A stretch of 64,000 nt of DNA from Branchiostoma floridae (GCF_000003815.2 NC_049990.1:495827-559826); one strand, 5' to 3'; numbered from the stretch's first letter, positions 24,801-35,111 are shown. Notes: a model not told the origin generated them from the letters alone. Program-made: numbers and translations.

Positions 24801-27800
24801 NNNNNNNNNNNNNNNNNNNNNNNNNNNNNNNNNNNNNNNNNNNNNNNNNNNNNNNNNNNNNNNNNNNNNNNNNNNNNNNNNNNNNNNNNNNNNNNNNNNN
24901 NNNNNNNNNNNNNNNNNNNNNNNNNNNNNNNNNNNNNNNNNNNNNNNNNNNNNNNNNNNNNNNNNNNNNNNNNNNNNNNNNNNNNNNNNNNNNNNNNNNN
25001 NNNNNNNNNNNNNNNNNNNNNNNNNNNNNNNNNNNNNNNNNNNNNNNNNNNNNNNNNNNNNNNNNNNNNNNNNNNNNNNNNNNNNNNNNNNNNNNNNNNN
25101 NNNNNNNNNNNNNNNNNNNNNNNNNNNNNNNNNNNNNNNNNNNNNNNNNNNNNNNNNNNNNNNNNNNNNNNNNNNNNNNNNNNNNNNNNNNNNNNNNNNN
25201 NNNNNNNNNNNNNNNNNNNNNNNNNNNNNNNNNNNNNNNNNNNNNNNNNNNNNNNNNNNNNNNNNNNNNNNNNNNNNNNNNNNNNNNNNNNNNNNNNNNN
25301 NNNNNNNNNNNNNNNNNNNNNNNNNNNNNNNNNNNNNNNNNNNNNNNNNNNTAAATAATGTGACTTTGATGTATTTTTCTTCAAAATTTGCTGTATGTCA
25401 GGACCTCAGTCATTTTGTTATGGTCCAGTTAACTTTTAGTTAGTACCCTTTACCCCTATCTGACCCCCTACATGAAATCTGACCCCCTACATGAAATCTG
25501 ACCCCCTACATGAAATTTGACCCCTACATGTAACCTGACCCTTGCCTGTAACCCGACCCCAGCTGCTGGAATACGAGCCCAAGTCTGCGGAGCAGGTTCC
25601 TCTGCTGATGAAGATGGGGCGAGACCAGCTGGCCCTGGCCAAGGCTGTGGACAGCGGGGACACTGATCTGGGTAATTTTACATTGTCAGACTCCAGTCTT
25701 AATAATAATTATAAATTGTAATAATTGCAGGAATAAGCAATCCACTGCTTCAATCTGTAATGTCATAGTTAATAATGTATTTTCTTTAGAAATGTTAATT
25801 TCAAGACATGGACTTGAGAATTTGGTTAAGTCTAAGACTGTTTCCTCTGCCCCCCTCCCCACAGTCTACACTGTAGTGATGCATCTCAAGGAGAAGTTGA
25901 CCTTGGGCGACTTCCTCATGACGATCCGGAACCTTCCAACGGCGCAGAGCCTCTACCTGCAGGTGTGTTTGTTTGTTTTTATTTATTTTAGTTTCCTTCT
26001 TGACAGGCTGGGATGGAACAAACGGACTCCAAAGCCAGAGATATGGATGTAAATATTTGTGTAAATACAAGACTTAGTGTCAAACTTCTGCATATTTAAG
26101 AACTCAACACAATTACGGAGAAGAGTAAAGGGGTGACCCAGTGTGCTTGACCAAAACGTAAGCTGTAGTGAAGCCACATTGCACTACCACTATAGCAACT
26201 TTATGCTTCACCTCTGTTGAGGATGACTGCCGTTGTTAACCATTCACCTTTGACCTTTCACCTATTACCCTTTACCTTTCACCTTTCAGTACTGTAAGGA
26301 GCAGAACCGAGAGATGTTGCAGGACCTGTACTACCAGGAGGACAACTTCCAGGAGTCGGCAAACTGTCGCGTCATGGACAGCTACAACGAAACGGTAAGT
26401 AAACAAACAAATAAACAACAAATAACACTTCCAGGAGTCCACAATAAACAAACAAATAAACAACAAATAACACTTCCAGGAGTCGGCAAACTGTCGCGTC
26501 ATGGACAGCTACAACGAAACGGTAAATAAACAAACAAATAAACAACAAATAAGACTTCCAGGAGTCGGCCAACTACCGCGTCATGGACAGCTACAACGAA
26601 ACGGTAAATAAACAAACAAATAAACAACAAATAAGACTTCCAGGAGTTGGCAAACTGCCGCGTCATGGACAGCTACAACGAAACAGTAAATAAACAAACA
26701 AATAAACAACAAATAACACTTTCAGGAGTCGGCAAACTTTCGTGTCATGGACAGCTACAACGAAACGGTAAATAAACAAACAAATAAACAACAAATAACA
26801 CTTTCAGGAGTCGGCAAACTTTCGTGTCATGGACAGCTACAACGAAACGGTAAATAAACAAACAAATAAACAACAAATAACACTTCCAAGAGTCCACAAT
26901 AAACAAATAAACAACAAATAACATTTCCAGGAGTCCGCAAACTGTCGTGTCATGGACAGCTAAAACGAAACGGTAAATAAACAAACAAATAAACAACAAA
27001 TAACACTTCCAGGAGTCGGCCAACTGTCGTGTCATGGACAGCTACAACGAAACGGTAAATAGACAAACAAATAAACAACAAATATCACTTCCAGGTGTCG
27101 ACGAACAGCAGTTCGGTCTCGGGTACTTCGGGCACACACAGATTTGTACACTCAGTCATTTACAGTAACTGTAAATGCATTTGAGTTTGTGGGGATTTAA
27201 TTTCACGGTAGCAGGAAAAAGGACTTTTCGCGGTGGTTTTAAGTTCGGGGTAGCAACAGGCACTATAGTCTCTTTCTGCTATTAAAGAAGAATTGCGGTG
27301 GTTTTAAATTCGCAGTGAAGCAACCACAGCGAAAACCACGAACATTAAGCCACTGCGAAAGTTTCTGCATTTACAGTATTTGGTTTACAGTAATCTACGG
27401 ATCCATCTAATTATGCATATGCTGTTGATATGTGGTGCATTGCATACAGATGCCTAGTACCAACATGTAGAACTTGATATACTGTAAATGCAAGTGTTTG
27501 AATAAAAACATTTTTAGTCAATTTTCAAACAACGCTGTCATGACTGAAAAAAAAAAATATCGTAATAAGACAGGACAGAAAGATTATTAGTCCAATAATT
27601 TGAAATGCATTTTGTGTGTGATGGTCTTTAAATGTGTTAACGGGCTTGTCCCGACATACCTGGATACCACCTTTGTACACAACCACCTGTTACACAGCCA
27701 TAACACCAGACAAGCCTCTTTGCTCCATAAACCCAATTACACAAACACAGCCGGCCACCGCACATTTGCATACAGAGGAGCAACATATTACAATACACTT

Positions 27801-30800
27801 TCGGCGGACATTAGACATGCACCAACTCTACGGCAGTTTAAAGCTGCCCTAAGACACACTCCTCCGCACATTGACCTCTGACCTCCACCGTTGACGTTTT
27901 TGGTTGACATCGACAACTGTTCTTGGTAAAGACGCTTCGGTTTATTTGTATATATTGTTTGTTGTCCTCTGGTTGTCTTACTGAATGTAACACGTTTCGT
28001 TTTTGTTATTTATGTAGTGGGCCCCCTTGGAAATCAACTTCAAACAAGTTGAAGGGGCTACCCACATGTCTGGAGATGAATAAATAAATAAAAAAATAAA
28101 GAGCTTTGTTAGAGCATTAGAGTTGAACGGTTGACGAAGGAAGCCTCTGACCTGACATGTTGTTTATTTGTTTGTTTGTTTCCAGAGGATGGACGAGCGA
28201 CTGCGAGCCTTACAGCAGGCCCAGGAGGCGTACACCAAGGCCAGGAACGAGTTCGCTGCGAAGGTCCGTCCAACGATTATCAGCGCCCGATAATCATGAT
28301 TATTTCACTGCACATTATTTATACACCACATACAACTCAAGTCGATATTGGCTTGTTTTTCAGTCTGTCATGAAATTAACATGTTTAAAAATGACTCATT
28401 TGCATTAACTGTGTCTTAGCCTTGCTATCCTTTGAAATCCTAATTGTCTTCAGTTTGACTTTGGCTTAGCTTTGTTTTCTTTGGAATCCAAATTGTCTTC
28501 AGTCTGAATTGTCTTACAACCTTTCCTATTGGACATCTGAAATTGTCTTCATTCATAGTTAGAGTATAAAAGACCTGTTTCTTCCAGATCTCTTCAGTGT
28601 CACTGACGAAGGATAGTGGATTCTATCCGAAACGTCTGACCGTTTCAAAACCATATCCAGTTGCTTGAGTAAATATTTTTGGCGTATCTTATTACCTGGA
28701 TGTCTAACCTACATCGACGTAACATGTTTAAAGTTTAGATATCAAAACAGCAGTAGTATTGATTACTCTAACACTGCAAACTGAATCACCACTCCATACA
28801 TGTTGATCAAATCTAGCCTGGTTTAATCATGCTTCTGTACAGCCCGCCCAACATTGCTGCGGGAGGGGCCAGTTACAGCCCCAAACAGCAGAGTTTGTGT
28901 TACACAGACTAGATCACATCCAAATGTAACAGATTTGATTGTCTTCAGCAGCAACGGTTTTATTCTTGTTTTTTCTTACATAATCCGAAATTGAAATGGT
29001 ATTTAGAAACTGTATTTCACTAGCTTATTCAGTAGAAAGATGGTCCCCCTGTGTTAAGAGAGGCTGTACCTGGACCTGTCCTTACAGGACACCATCTCAC
29101 ACAAACAAACAAACAAGCAAACAAACAACTTTCCCCAGGTAACAGAGGAGCAGGTGAGACTGCTGAAGTACCAGATGAGGTTGGAAGAGGAGCTGAAGCG
29201 ACCATATTTGGACCTGTCCTTACACAAACAAACAAACAAACAACTTTCCCCAGGTGACAGAGGAGCAGGTGAGACTGCTGAAGTACCAGATGAGGTTGGA
29301 GGAGGAGCTGAAGCGACCATATTTGGACCTGTCCTTACACAAACAAACAAACAAACAAACAACTTTCCCCAGGTGACAGAGGAGCAGGTGAGACTGCTGA
29401 AGTACCAGATGAGGTTGGAGGAGGAGCTGAAGCGACCATATTTGGACCTGTCCTTACACGACACCATCTCACAACTCACCACCGAGGGAAACCACAAGCT
29501 GGCCGAGCAGCTTCGCAAGGAGTTCAAGGTGCCGGATAAGAGGTACGGACAGGTTCTTAAGGTGCCGGATAAGAGGTACGGACAGGTTCTTAAGGTGCCG
29601 GATAAGAGGTACGGACAGGTTCTTAAGGTGCCGGATAAGAGGTACGGACAGGTTCTTAAGGTGCCGGATAAGAGGTACGGACAGGTTCTTAAGGTGCCGG
29701 ATAAGAGGTACGGACAGGTAATCTTAAGTGGGATAGTGTCTAAGGTGCCGGATAAGAGGTACGGACAGGTTCTTAAGGTGCCGGATAAGAGGTACGGACA
29801 GGTTCTTAAGGTGCCGGATAAGAGGTACGGACAGGTTCTTAAGGTGCCGGATAAGAGGTACGGACAGGTTCTTAAGGTGCCGGATAAGAGGTACGGACAG
29901 GTTCTTAAGGTGCCGGATAAGAGGTACGGACAGGTTCTTAAGGTGCCGGGTAAGAGGTACGGACAGGTTCTTAAGATGCCAAGGATATTAGCAGTTTCTT
30001 CTTCTCTAGCCTCCTTCCTTCTATATAAAGTACCCCAGCTGGAAAATTCTGACATGGTTTAACTGTGACCCTCTCCCCATAACCCCTGCCCTGTTCCCTT
30101 CAACCCCACCCCAGAGTTTCACATCCGTAAGAAAGTTTGTGACTGTCACCCCAGGTTCCCTCCTTGTGACCTGACTTGTGAAACCCTATTACCACACCCT
30201 GTTAGAAAGTTTGTGACCTAACCTCCCTGTCCCCTGGTTCCCTTCCTTGTGACATGACCTCAGAACTTTGCCCTATGACCCCCATGTGTAAGAAGTTTGT
30301 GACTCAACCTCTCTTTCACCAGATTGCCTTCCCTATGACCTGACCTGTGAACTTTCCCCTATGACCCCCATGTGTAAGAAGTTTGTGACTCAACCTCTCT
30401 TTCACCAGATTGCCTTCCCTATGACCTGACCTGTGAACTTTCCCCTATGACCCCCATGTGTAAGAAGTTTGTGACTCAACCTCTCTTTCACCAGATTGCC
30501 TTCCCTATGACCTGACCTGTGAACTTTCCCCTATGACCCCCATGTGTAAGAAGTTTGTGACTCAACCTCTCTTTCACCAGATTGCCTTCTCTATGACCTG
30601 ACCTGTGAACTTTCGCCTATGACCCCCATGTGTGAGTAAGTTCATGACCTCTGTGTCCCCAGGTTCTGGTGGCTGAAGATCCAGGCTCTAGCGGAGGGCA
30701 GTGATTGGGCGGAGCTGGACCGCTTCGCTAAGAGCAAGAAGTCCCCCATTGGGTATGAGGTAAGACCTGACGATTACAATGTCCCCCATTGGATATGAGG

Positions 30801-32920
30801 TAAGACCTGACGATTACAAAGTCCCCCATTGGATATGAGGTAAGACCTGCGGATAACAAAGTCCCCCATTGGATATGAGGTAAGACCTGCAGATAACAAA
30901 GTCCCCCATTGGGTATGAGGTAAGACCTGAGGATTACAAAGTCCCCCATTGGGTATGAGGTAAGACCTGCGAGTAATAAAGTCCCCCATTGGATATGAGG
31001 TAAGACCTGCAGATAACAAAGTCCCCCATTGGGTATGAGGTAAGACCTGCAGATAACAAAGTCCCCCATTGGGTATGAGGTAAGACCTGCAGATAACAAA
31101 GTCCCCCATTGGGTATGAGGTAAGACCTGCGGATAACAAAGTCCCCCATTGGGTATGAGGTAAGACCTGCAGATAACAAAGTCCCCCATTGGCTATGAGG
31201 TAAGACCTGCAGATAACAAAGTCCCCCATTGGGTATGAGGTAAGACCTGCGGATAACAAAGTCCCCCATTGGGTATGAGGTAAGACCTGCAGATAACAAA
31301 GTCCCCCATTGGGTATGAGGTAAGACCTGCGGATAACAAAGTCCCCCATTGGCTATCTCAGGTAAGACTTGCAGATAGCAAAGTCCCCCATTGGATATAA
31401 GGTAAGACCTTGGATAACAAACTTTAAGTCTCCCATTGGCTATGAGGTAAGACCTGCGGATAACAAAGTCCCCCATTGGGTATGAGGTAAGACTTGCAGA
31501 TAACAAAGTCCCCCATTGGATATAAGGTAAGACCTGCGGGTAATAAAGTCCACCATTGGCTATGAGGTAAGACTTGCAGATAGCAAAGTCCCCCATTGGA
31601 TATAAGGTAAGACCTGCGGGTAATAAAGTCCACCATATTGGCTATGATGTGGATAACGAAGCACCAACCTTCCCTCGATCAAGACGGGGCCCAATATTGG
31701 CTGCCAGCACCTTTGACCTATTATTGACATCACACCTCTGATCTGGATGTCTGACTTAGGCTTTGGGTCATTTCAACTTGATAAGGAGCAGAGGATTGAT
31801 CAAAAGCTTGTTGGAAAGCGCTTTATTTTGTGTACGGATATAGAGTTAAAATTGTAGCATAATATTGACTACTGTCACAGATGAACTTACATCCAAGTAA
31901 ATGATTGATGTATTGATTGTTTAACTCCGTTTGCAGCCCTTCATCGATGTGTGTCTGAAGCACCAGAACAGATACGAGGCTAACAAGTACGTCGGGCGGA
32001 TCGCCGACCCCGCCAAGGTCAAGGCTTACATCAAGATCGGGTGGGTCTCTTGCCTTTCCTTCGTTTGGTTCTTTGTTTAGTAACCTGGATTAAGCTATGG
32101 AGATTCTTCACGTTTGTTTGTTTAGTAACCTGGAACATTCAGCCGAGATACCTTGAAGATACCTAGGTGAAGTAGGCTGCGCCTGTGTAGTCACCATCCT
32201 GACGTTCGTGGTATCTCTTCTTACTCCAACATAAGTCCAACCTTGATTTAAAAGCGTTGACAGACTCTGCCTCTACAACCTTAACCGGCAGTGAGTTCCA
32301 AAGCTGTACAGTCCTAACCGCAAACGACTGACGACGCACCAAGGACTTTGCCAGTGGCACTGTAAGCTTGAATCGATGCCCTCTAGTCGACTGATGTTGT
32401 GAGATAGTTGACATGTTTGTTTGTTTGTTTGTTTAGTAACCTGGAGCAGGCAGCAGAGACAGCGATGCAGCAGAGGAGTGAGGAGGATCTGAACCTGGTG
32501 CTGAGTAAGAGATTGTTGACATGTTTGTTTGTTTGTTTGTTTGTTTGTTAGTAACCTGGAGCAGGCAGCAGAGACAGCGATGCAGCAGAGGAGTGAGGAG
32601 GATCTGAACCTGGTGCTGAGTAAGAGATTGTTGACATGTTTGTTTGTTTGTTTGTTTGTTTAGTAACCTGGAGCAGGCAGCAGAGACAGCGATGCAGCAG
32701 AGGAGTGAGGAAGATCTGAACCTGGTGCTGAGTAAGAGATTGTTGACATGTTTGTTTGTTTGTTTGTTTGTTTAGTAACCTGGAGCAGGCGGCAGAGACA
32801 GCGATGCAGCAGAGAAGTGAGGAGGATCTGAACCTGGTGCTGAGTAAGTGCACCTCCTCACATCGTGTCCTGGCTGAGAAGATCAGCACCATGAAGGCAC
32901 AGCTCTCCAGCAAGAAATAA
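15813..32920 (+). CDS. VPS16: VPS16, core subunit of HOPS and CORVET tethering complexes
   Basis: Tethers endosomes and lysosomes for fusion together with the other class C Vps proteins. Exons: 15813-15862, 16639-16825, 17415-17543, 17803-17947, 18461-18579, 18963-19082, 19948-20003, 20778-20947, 21535-21609, 21913-22038, 22759-22886, 23570-23605, 24089-24197, 24725-gap, 25563-25671, 25865-25962, 26290-26394, 28186-28263, 29373-29542, 30663-30759, 31937-32040, 32776-32920. The N-terminal beta-propeller region begins NWNPLG-like and [19 protein letters not shown]; the alpha-solenoid C-terminal region includes [22 protein letters not shown]-like and SKKSPIG. Visible codons plus about 45 lost in the gap give about 840 aa, the usual length. 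Phases agree except at exon 9, where the frame fails (VFKMG and [16 protein letters not shown] are in different frames). Exon 11 ends at a GC rather than GT donor. Nearly every intron carries tandem copies of exon edges. Confidence 0.96.
16275..16410. repeat. (GT)n microsatellite, imperfect
   Basis: About 135 bp of alternating gt with scattered changes, in VPS16 intron 1. Confidence 0.9.
16859..17414 (+). repeat. Copies of VPS16 exon-2 end and exon-3 start
   Basis: After exon 2 a gagt run is followed by a near-complete copy of the last 85 bp of the exon with its gtaagg donor (16892-16982), then a shorter copy at 17000-17030. From about 17080 to 17414 some seven copies of a roughly 55-bp unit carry gcccagtggaacagtggcc, the exon-3 acceptor and first codons, with tgatgaactctgacctg. 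Confidence 0.9.
17951..18365 (+). repeat. 30-bp minisatellite after VPS16 exon 4
   Basis: About fourteen copies of ggtgggagatcccgagggta plus tgggaacagt. The array starts a few bases past the donor at 17948 (gtaggggaacag), so the donor itself looks like a diverged unit. The long open frames across it are a repeat artefact. Confidence 0.9.
18700..18962 (+). repeat. Acceptor-side copies of VPS16 exon 6
   Basis: Three copies of about 88 bp precede the true exon. Each carries a cag acceptor or its relic and the exon start coding [14 protein letters not shown], then a (gttt) run. The functional copy begins at 18963. Confidence 0.92.
20140..20777 (+). repeat. Four upstream copies of VPS16 exon-8 acceptor and first two thirds
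   Basis: Units of about 145-180 bp start with tgttccacag and code [15 protein letters not shown] and [11 protein letters not shown], then break into (cacctgtct)n. Copies start near 20151, 20298, 20451 and 20632; only the fifth (20778) continues into [11 protein letters not shown] and a donor. Copies are almost identical. Confidence 0.95.
20995..21070 (-). repeat. tRNA-derived SINE fragment
   Basis: On the minus strand ggttcttggttcaaatccc resembles a tRNA B box with its T-arm. A related fragment lies near 19600-19665 (gatttgaacccagtacc). No full cloverleaf is present. Confidence 0.35.
21820..22565 (+). repeat. Copies of both edges of VPS16 exon 10
   Basis: Upstream, 21820-21850 repeats the acceptor and start (acagaatgggagtccgaag). 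Downstream, four to five copies of about 115 bp repeat the exon end coding [11 protein letters not shown] and MLLR plus its donor gtaggtacaaccatgg. The functional exon is 21913-22038. Confidence 0.92.
22688..23065 (+). repeat. Partial copies of both edges of VPS16 exon 11
   Basis: 22688-22726 repeats the acceptor and exon start (ttcaggaagtgtttcctgag). 23018-23062 repeats the exon end (ccgagacttcactataggga and cccgctctcctgcgcaca), followed by gtatcc, a GT donor. At the functional exon end the same position reads gcatcc. Confidence 0.85.
23166..23330. repeat. Dispersed intronic repeat, second copy at 31708-31862
   Basis: The two stretches share cacctttgacc, gggtcatttcaacttga and gcttattttgtgtacgg-like blocks in the same order. 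Family unknown. Both lie in VPS16 introns. Confidence 0.75.
23390..23505. repeat. Penelope-type repeat fragments
   Basis: gttggacatccaagtaataa (minus) and the inverted ccagttgcttgagtaactat are also found at 15537-15602 (minus) and, next to the hammerhead motif, at 28650-28715 (plus). They appear to be pieces of one element family. Confidence 0.55.
24205..24700 (+). repeat. Copy of VPS16 exon-13 end, then a 190-bp two-copy repeat
   Basis: 24258-24300 is a diverged copy of the exon end and donor (cacatcctcatgcactgg, aataaggtatggacaaac). From 24350 two copies of about 190 bp (cccagctttcaggtgaagtg) follow up to the next acceptor. Confidence 0.75.
24751..25351. other. Assembly gap inside VPS16
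   Basis: 601 N starting 26 bp into exon 14. About 45 codons of the C-terminal region are missing, by comparison with the usual VPS16 length. Confidence 0.95.
26395..27105 (+). repeat. 82-bp array of exon-17-derived pseudo-exons
   Basis: About nine units follow exon 17, two of them truncated. Each full unit has a cttccag acceptor, a 42-nt segment coding [14 protein letters not shown] or a close variant, and a GT donor (gtaaat). The segment is a multiple of three and open in all full copies except the one near 26935-26975, where TAC became TAA. Confidence 0.93.
27166..27378. mobile_element. TA-flanked MITE, ACTGTAAATGCA ends
   Basis: The inverted ends ACTGTAAATGCA and TGCATTTACAGT, next to TA, bound a palindrome-rich body (gcggtggttttaagttc). 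Further members at 33349-33526 and 33554-33703. The TA flank fits a Tc1/mariner-derived MITE. Confidence 0.75.
27590..28100 (+). mobile_element. 5'-truncated non-LTR retrotransposon (reverse transcriptase C-terminus)
   Basis: 27600-27881 encodes 93 aa with the pattern of the RT-distal end of CR1/L2/Jockey-type ORF2: [40 protein letters not shown] and [11 protein letters not shown]. It stops at a normal place and is followed by a 3'UTR ending in (aataaa)n near 28080, the usual microsatellite tail. The rest of the element is absent, so it is a dead-on-arrival insertion in a VPS16 intron. Confidence 0.85.
28599..28640 (+). ncRNA. Minimal hammerhead ribozyme motif, Penelope-type
   Basis: Stem I GTCA (28599-28602) pairs with TGAC (28637-28640). 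Core CTGACGA is 28603-28609. Stem II GGATAG/CTATCC has loop TGGATT (28611-28628). GAAAC follows at 28629-28633 and GTC, the cleavage triplet, at 28634-28636. Stem III would be only AC/GT with no loop, as described for hammerheads in Penelope-like elements, which may need to dimerise. It is followed by the ccagttgcttgagtaaat repeat shared with other copies here. Confidence 0.7.
29047..29372 (+). repeat. Acceptor-side copies of VPS16 exon 19
   Basis: Two copies of about 115 bp precede the functional exon: a ctttccccag acceptor, then coding [29 protein letters not shown], then (aaac)n. A fragment of the exon middle (gacaccatctcac) lies at 29088. The true exon starts at 29373. Confidence 0.93.
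29529..29985 (+). repeat. 33-bp array of VPS16 exon-19 donors, in frame
   Basis: About fourteen copies of aaggtgccggataagaggta plus cggacaggttctt, interrupted once at 29717-29740. Each contains the last 14 nt of exon 19 and its donor AAGAG/gtacgg. The unit is 11 codons ([11 protein letters not shown]) with no stop, so any later donor would lengthen the protein in frame. Confidence 0.95.
30285..30650 (+). repeat. About 88-bp repeats before VPS16 exon 20
   Basis: Four near-identical units (tgtaagaagtttgtgactca, ctttcaccagattgccttcc, tatgacctgacctgtgaact) with more diverged copies from 30100. Confidence 0.9.
30740..31645 (+). repeat. 40-bp array of VPS16 exon-20 donors
   Basis: About 22 copies of gtcccccattgggtatgagg plus taagacctgcggataacaaa. 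The first is the true exon end (SPIGYE) and donor GAG/gtaaga at 30759/30760. Most copies keep a near-consensus donor. The unit is not a multiple of three, so use of other donors would usually shift the frame. Confidence 0.95.
32163..32414 (-). mobile_element. Non-LTR retrotransposon RT C-terminal fragment
   Basis: Minus-strand 83-aa frame with [22 protein letters not shown] and [11 protein letters not shown], the pattern at the end of CR1/L2-like ORF2 proteins. It is truncated at both ends and lies inside the last VPS16 intron, opposite to the gene. Confidence 0.85.
32420..32775 (+). repeat. Three upstream copies of VPS16 last-exon start
   Basis: About 112-bp units, nearly identical, have a tttag acceptor, coding [20 protein letters not shown] and VLS, then taagagattgttgacatg and (gttt)n. 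The fourth copy (32776) continues to the stop. Confidence 0.95.
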
Positions 32921-33348
32921 CGTCTTAAAGGCGCAACAAAATAGATAACATACAAGAAAACAAAATTATGGGCTGAATGATAAATATTAACTTGAAAGTT
33001 CATCTGGGCTCAGCCTGGTAGTTGTCATTCTTAAGTAAAGTTGAACAGTTACTGTAATTTCCAGTTAACACAAAATATGACGTTTTCCAACTCGTCTTTG
33101 TCAAGGGCTGGACAATGCACTGTTTCTGTGTCGCCACGTTTTGTATATAGATCATGTGACTCTTTGAGCAGTGGATCATAAACTCAGTATGATCATAGAT
33201 GAGGTAATTTTGACACATCTTAATGTTTCATCGGATGTTGTCCTTGACAAAGTTGAAAATTTGGATAAGGGCAATTTTTGTTGGGAATAACAATTCAACT
33301 CAACATAAACTTTAAAGTTAACATGTTAGTTAATACGTATACAGTAAA

Positions 33349-33703
33349 TGCTTTTAAGTTTGCAGGGATTTAATTTGGTGGTAGTTTTAAGTTCCCGGTA
33401 GCACCATGCACTGTAATCGCTTACTGCAATGGAAAAATGTTCACAGTGGTTTTAAGTTCACGGTGAAGCGGCTACTGCGAAAACGACGAACTTTAGACCA
33501 CCACGAAAGTATATGCATTTACAGTATAGCCCAATGATATCCACAACACCAAGTACTGTGAATGCAGAAATGTTTGCGGTGGATTCAAATTGTTCCCAGT
33601 TTTTGCGGTGACCACTTAACCGCGAACTTAAAACCACAGCGGCAAGTCCTTTTCCCCGCTAACACGAAATTAAATCCCTGCGAAATTAAATGCATTTACA
33701 GTA
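33349..33703. mobile_element. Two adjacent ACTGTAAATGC-type MITEs between convergent genes
   Basis: Copies at 33349-33526 and 33554-33703 share the ends and body of the 27166 element. They occupy the intergenic space between the VPS16 and exchanger 3' ends. Confidence 0.7.
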
Positions 33704-33831
33704 CATGAATATCAGTCTATATATCAAATGAGCCCATTCCTCAATCAGAAACTTTAATTGATAAACTATGTAAATGGAAAAAACATGCCAGGACACAACA
33801 ACGAAATGTAAAGCTTTGAAATTCTTCATAC

Positions 33832-33837
33832 TTTATT
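33832..33837 (-). terminator. Polyadenylation signal of the exchanger gene
   Basis: TTTATT on the plus strand reads AATAAA on the minus strand, about 3.1 kb past the stop codon at 36961. It is the most distal candidate seen before the VPS16 end. Closer signals are possible. Confidence 0.4.
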
Positions 33838-34908
33838 CTAGTCGTCGCATTCCATGAATATTTTGCTATGATGTGGCTGTGAGATCGTCAGAACGCATGG
33901 AACGCATCAACTGTAATGATCACAATCGTGTCAAATTCACACATGCAGTCGGCTATTTACATGTTTTCTCATGATTTAAATTATGTATAATACAAGAATC
34001 TTTTTTGCAATATACAGGAACATGTATGGACAATATCACAGACAAATAGGAAATAAAAATGACACTTGCATGGCGTTCGTAAAGTAAAGAACAATTACGT
34101 GCTTTTTATACAAAATGCAAATATTGCTCAATCTGAGTAAAAAAAAAGAGTTTCGGACCAACATTATGGAGTTTTCATCTACATAATTTCCATGTTTGTT
34201 ACTAAATTATTTTATATCAGCATCATAAAAAAGGCACCATGGAAAGAAAATTACAGCAAGATCCTTACATTTGTCAACTAATGGACAAATAAGGCATCCA
34301 ATAAACTTGGACAATTATGTAATGATAGCAAAATTGTCAAATTGAATGTCCACGTGTTCAAAGCTAGGAAAACTTGTTTCCTGTGTACAAATAAAAGTTT
34401 AACACAATGAAAATGGTTGTTGTTTAAAGTACAATAAATGGATCTGCTCGTTATACATTCATTAATTTGGTAGAACACTTAATTAAGATACCAGTTAAGC
34501 GAAGGTACCTTTATCATCATACATGTATCTCAGTTCTCGTGTTTCAAATTAGAAAATGTAGCCAAATTTTCCTGCTTTACTAAACTACGCTACACTACGG
34601 TGTACATTGTCCATAGACAATGTTCTGATACTATAATATATACAACGTACTTACAAACAGTAGCAAGTTCAAATGTGGCACACTTTTATATGGCTTTCCA
34701 TGCAATAAAATGTTGCACAAAGTAAGGAATAACATTCAAATTGCCATTTGTGACCATTCATGGAATGTGAAAAAAAGTTATACAGCCGCACCTTCGGACT
34801 TATAACACAGTTTTCTGTGTCACATACTTGTTATCACTAATATCATTCTTTACGGTGCAGTCATACGTGCGTAGTATATAATTATTCACGTCCGTATTAG
34901 GTGCATAT

Positions 34909-35111
34909 GGAATTATTAGCCTCTACCCGGCTCTACTGGTCACTGGAAAAATAGTAGAAATTGGACAAATATGTCAGATAAGATGCCAGCTGGTTGTAAA
35001 CCATACACCTCGGTCAGCTAACTCCTCTGGCATGTTATGTGTCTATATTTGTCCAGTTTTTACTAGTTTTCCAGCGACCAGTGGAGCCTGGTAGAGGCTA
35101 ATAATTCCATA
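34909..35111. mobile_element. Palindromic MITE in the exchanger 3'UTR
   Basis: Inverted arms of about 65 bp: GGAATTATTAGCCTCTACC to ggacaaatat, mirrored by atatttgtcc to GGTAGAGGCTAATAATTCC. A half-copy with gcctggtagaggcta occurs at 62655-62745. Confidence 0.75.

Noticed and set aside
29054-30055. Long minus-strand frame (333 aa) with [11 protein letters not shown] repeats
   Set aside because: It is the reverse reading of the 33-bp VPS16 donor array; long frames arise because the unit is a multiple of three.
30728-31596. Minus-strand frames with [21 protein letters not shown] repeats
   Set aside because: Reverse reading of the 40-bp exon-20 donor array; three units make 120 bp, so frames recur without meaning.
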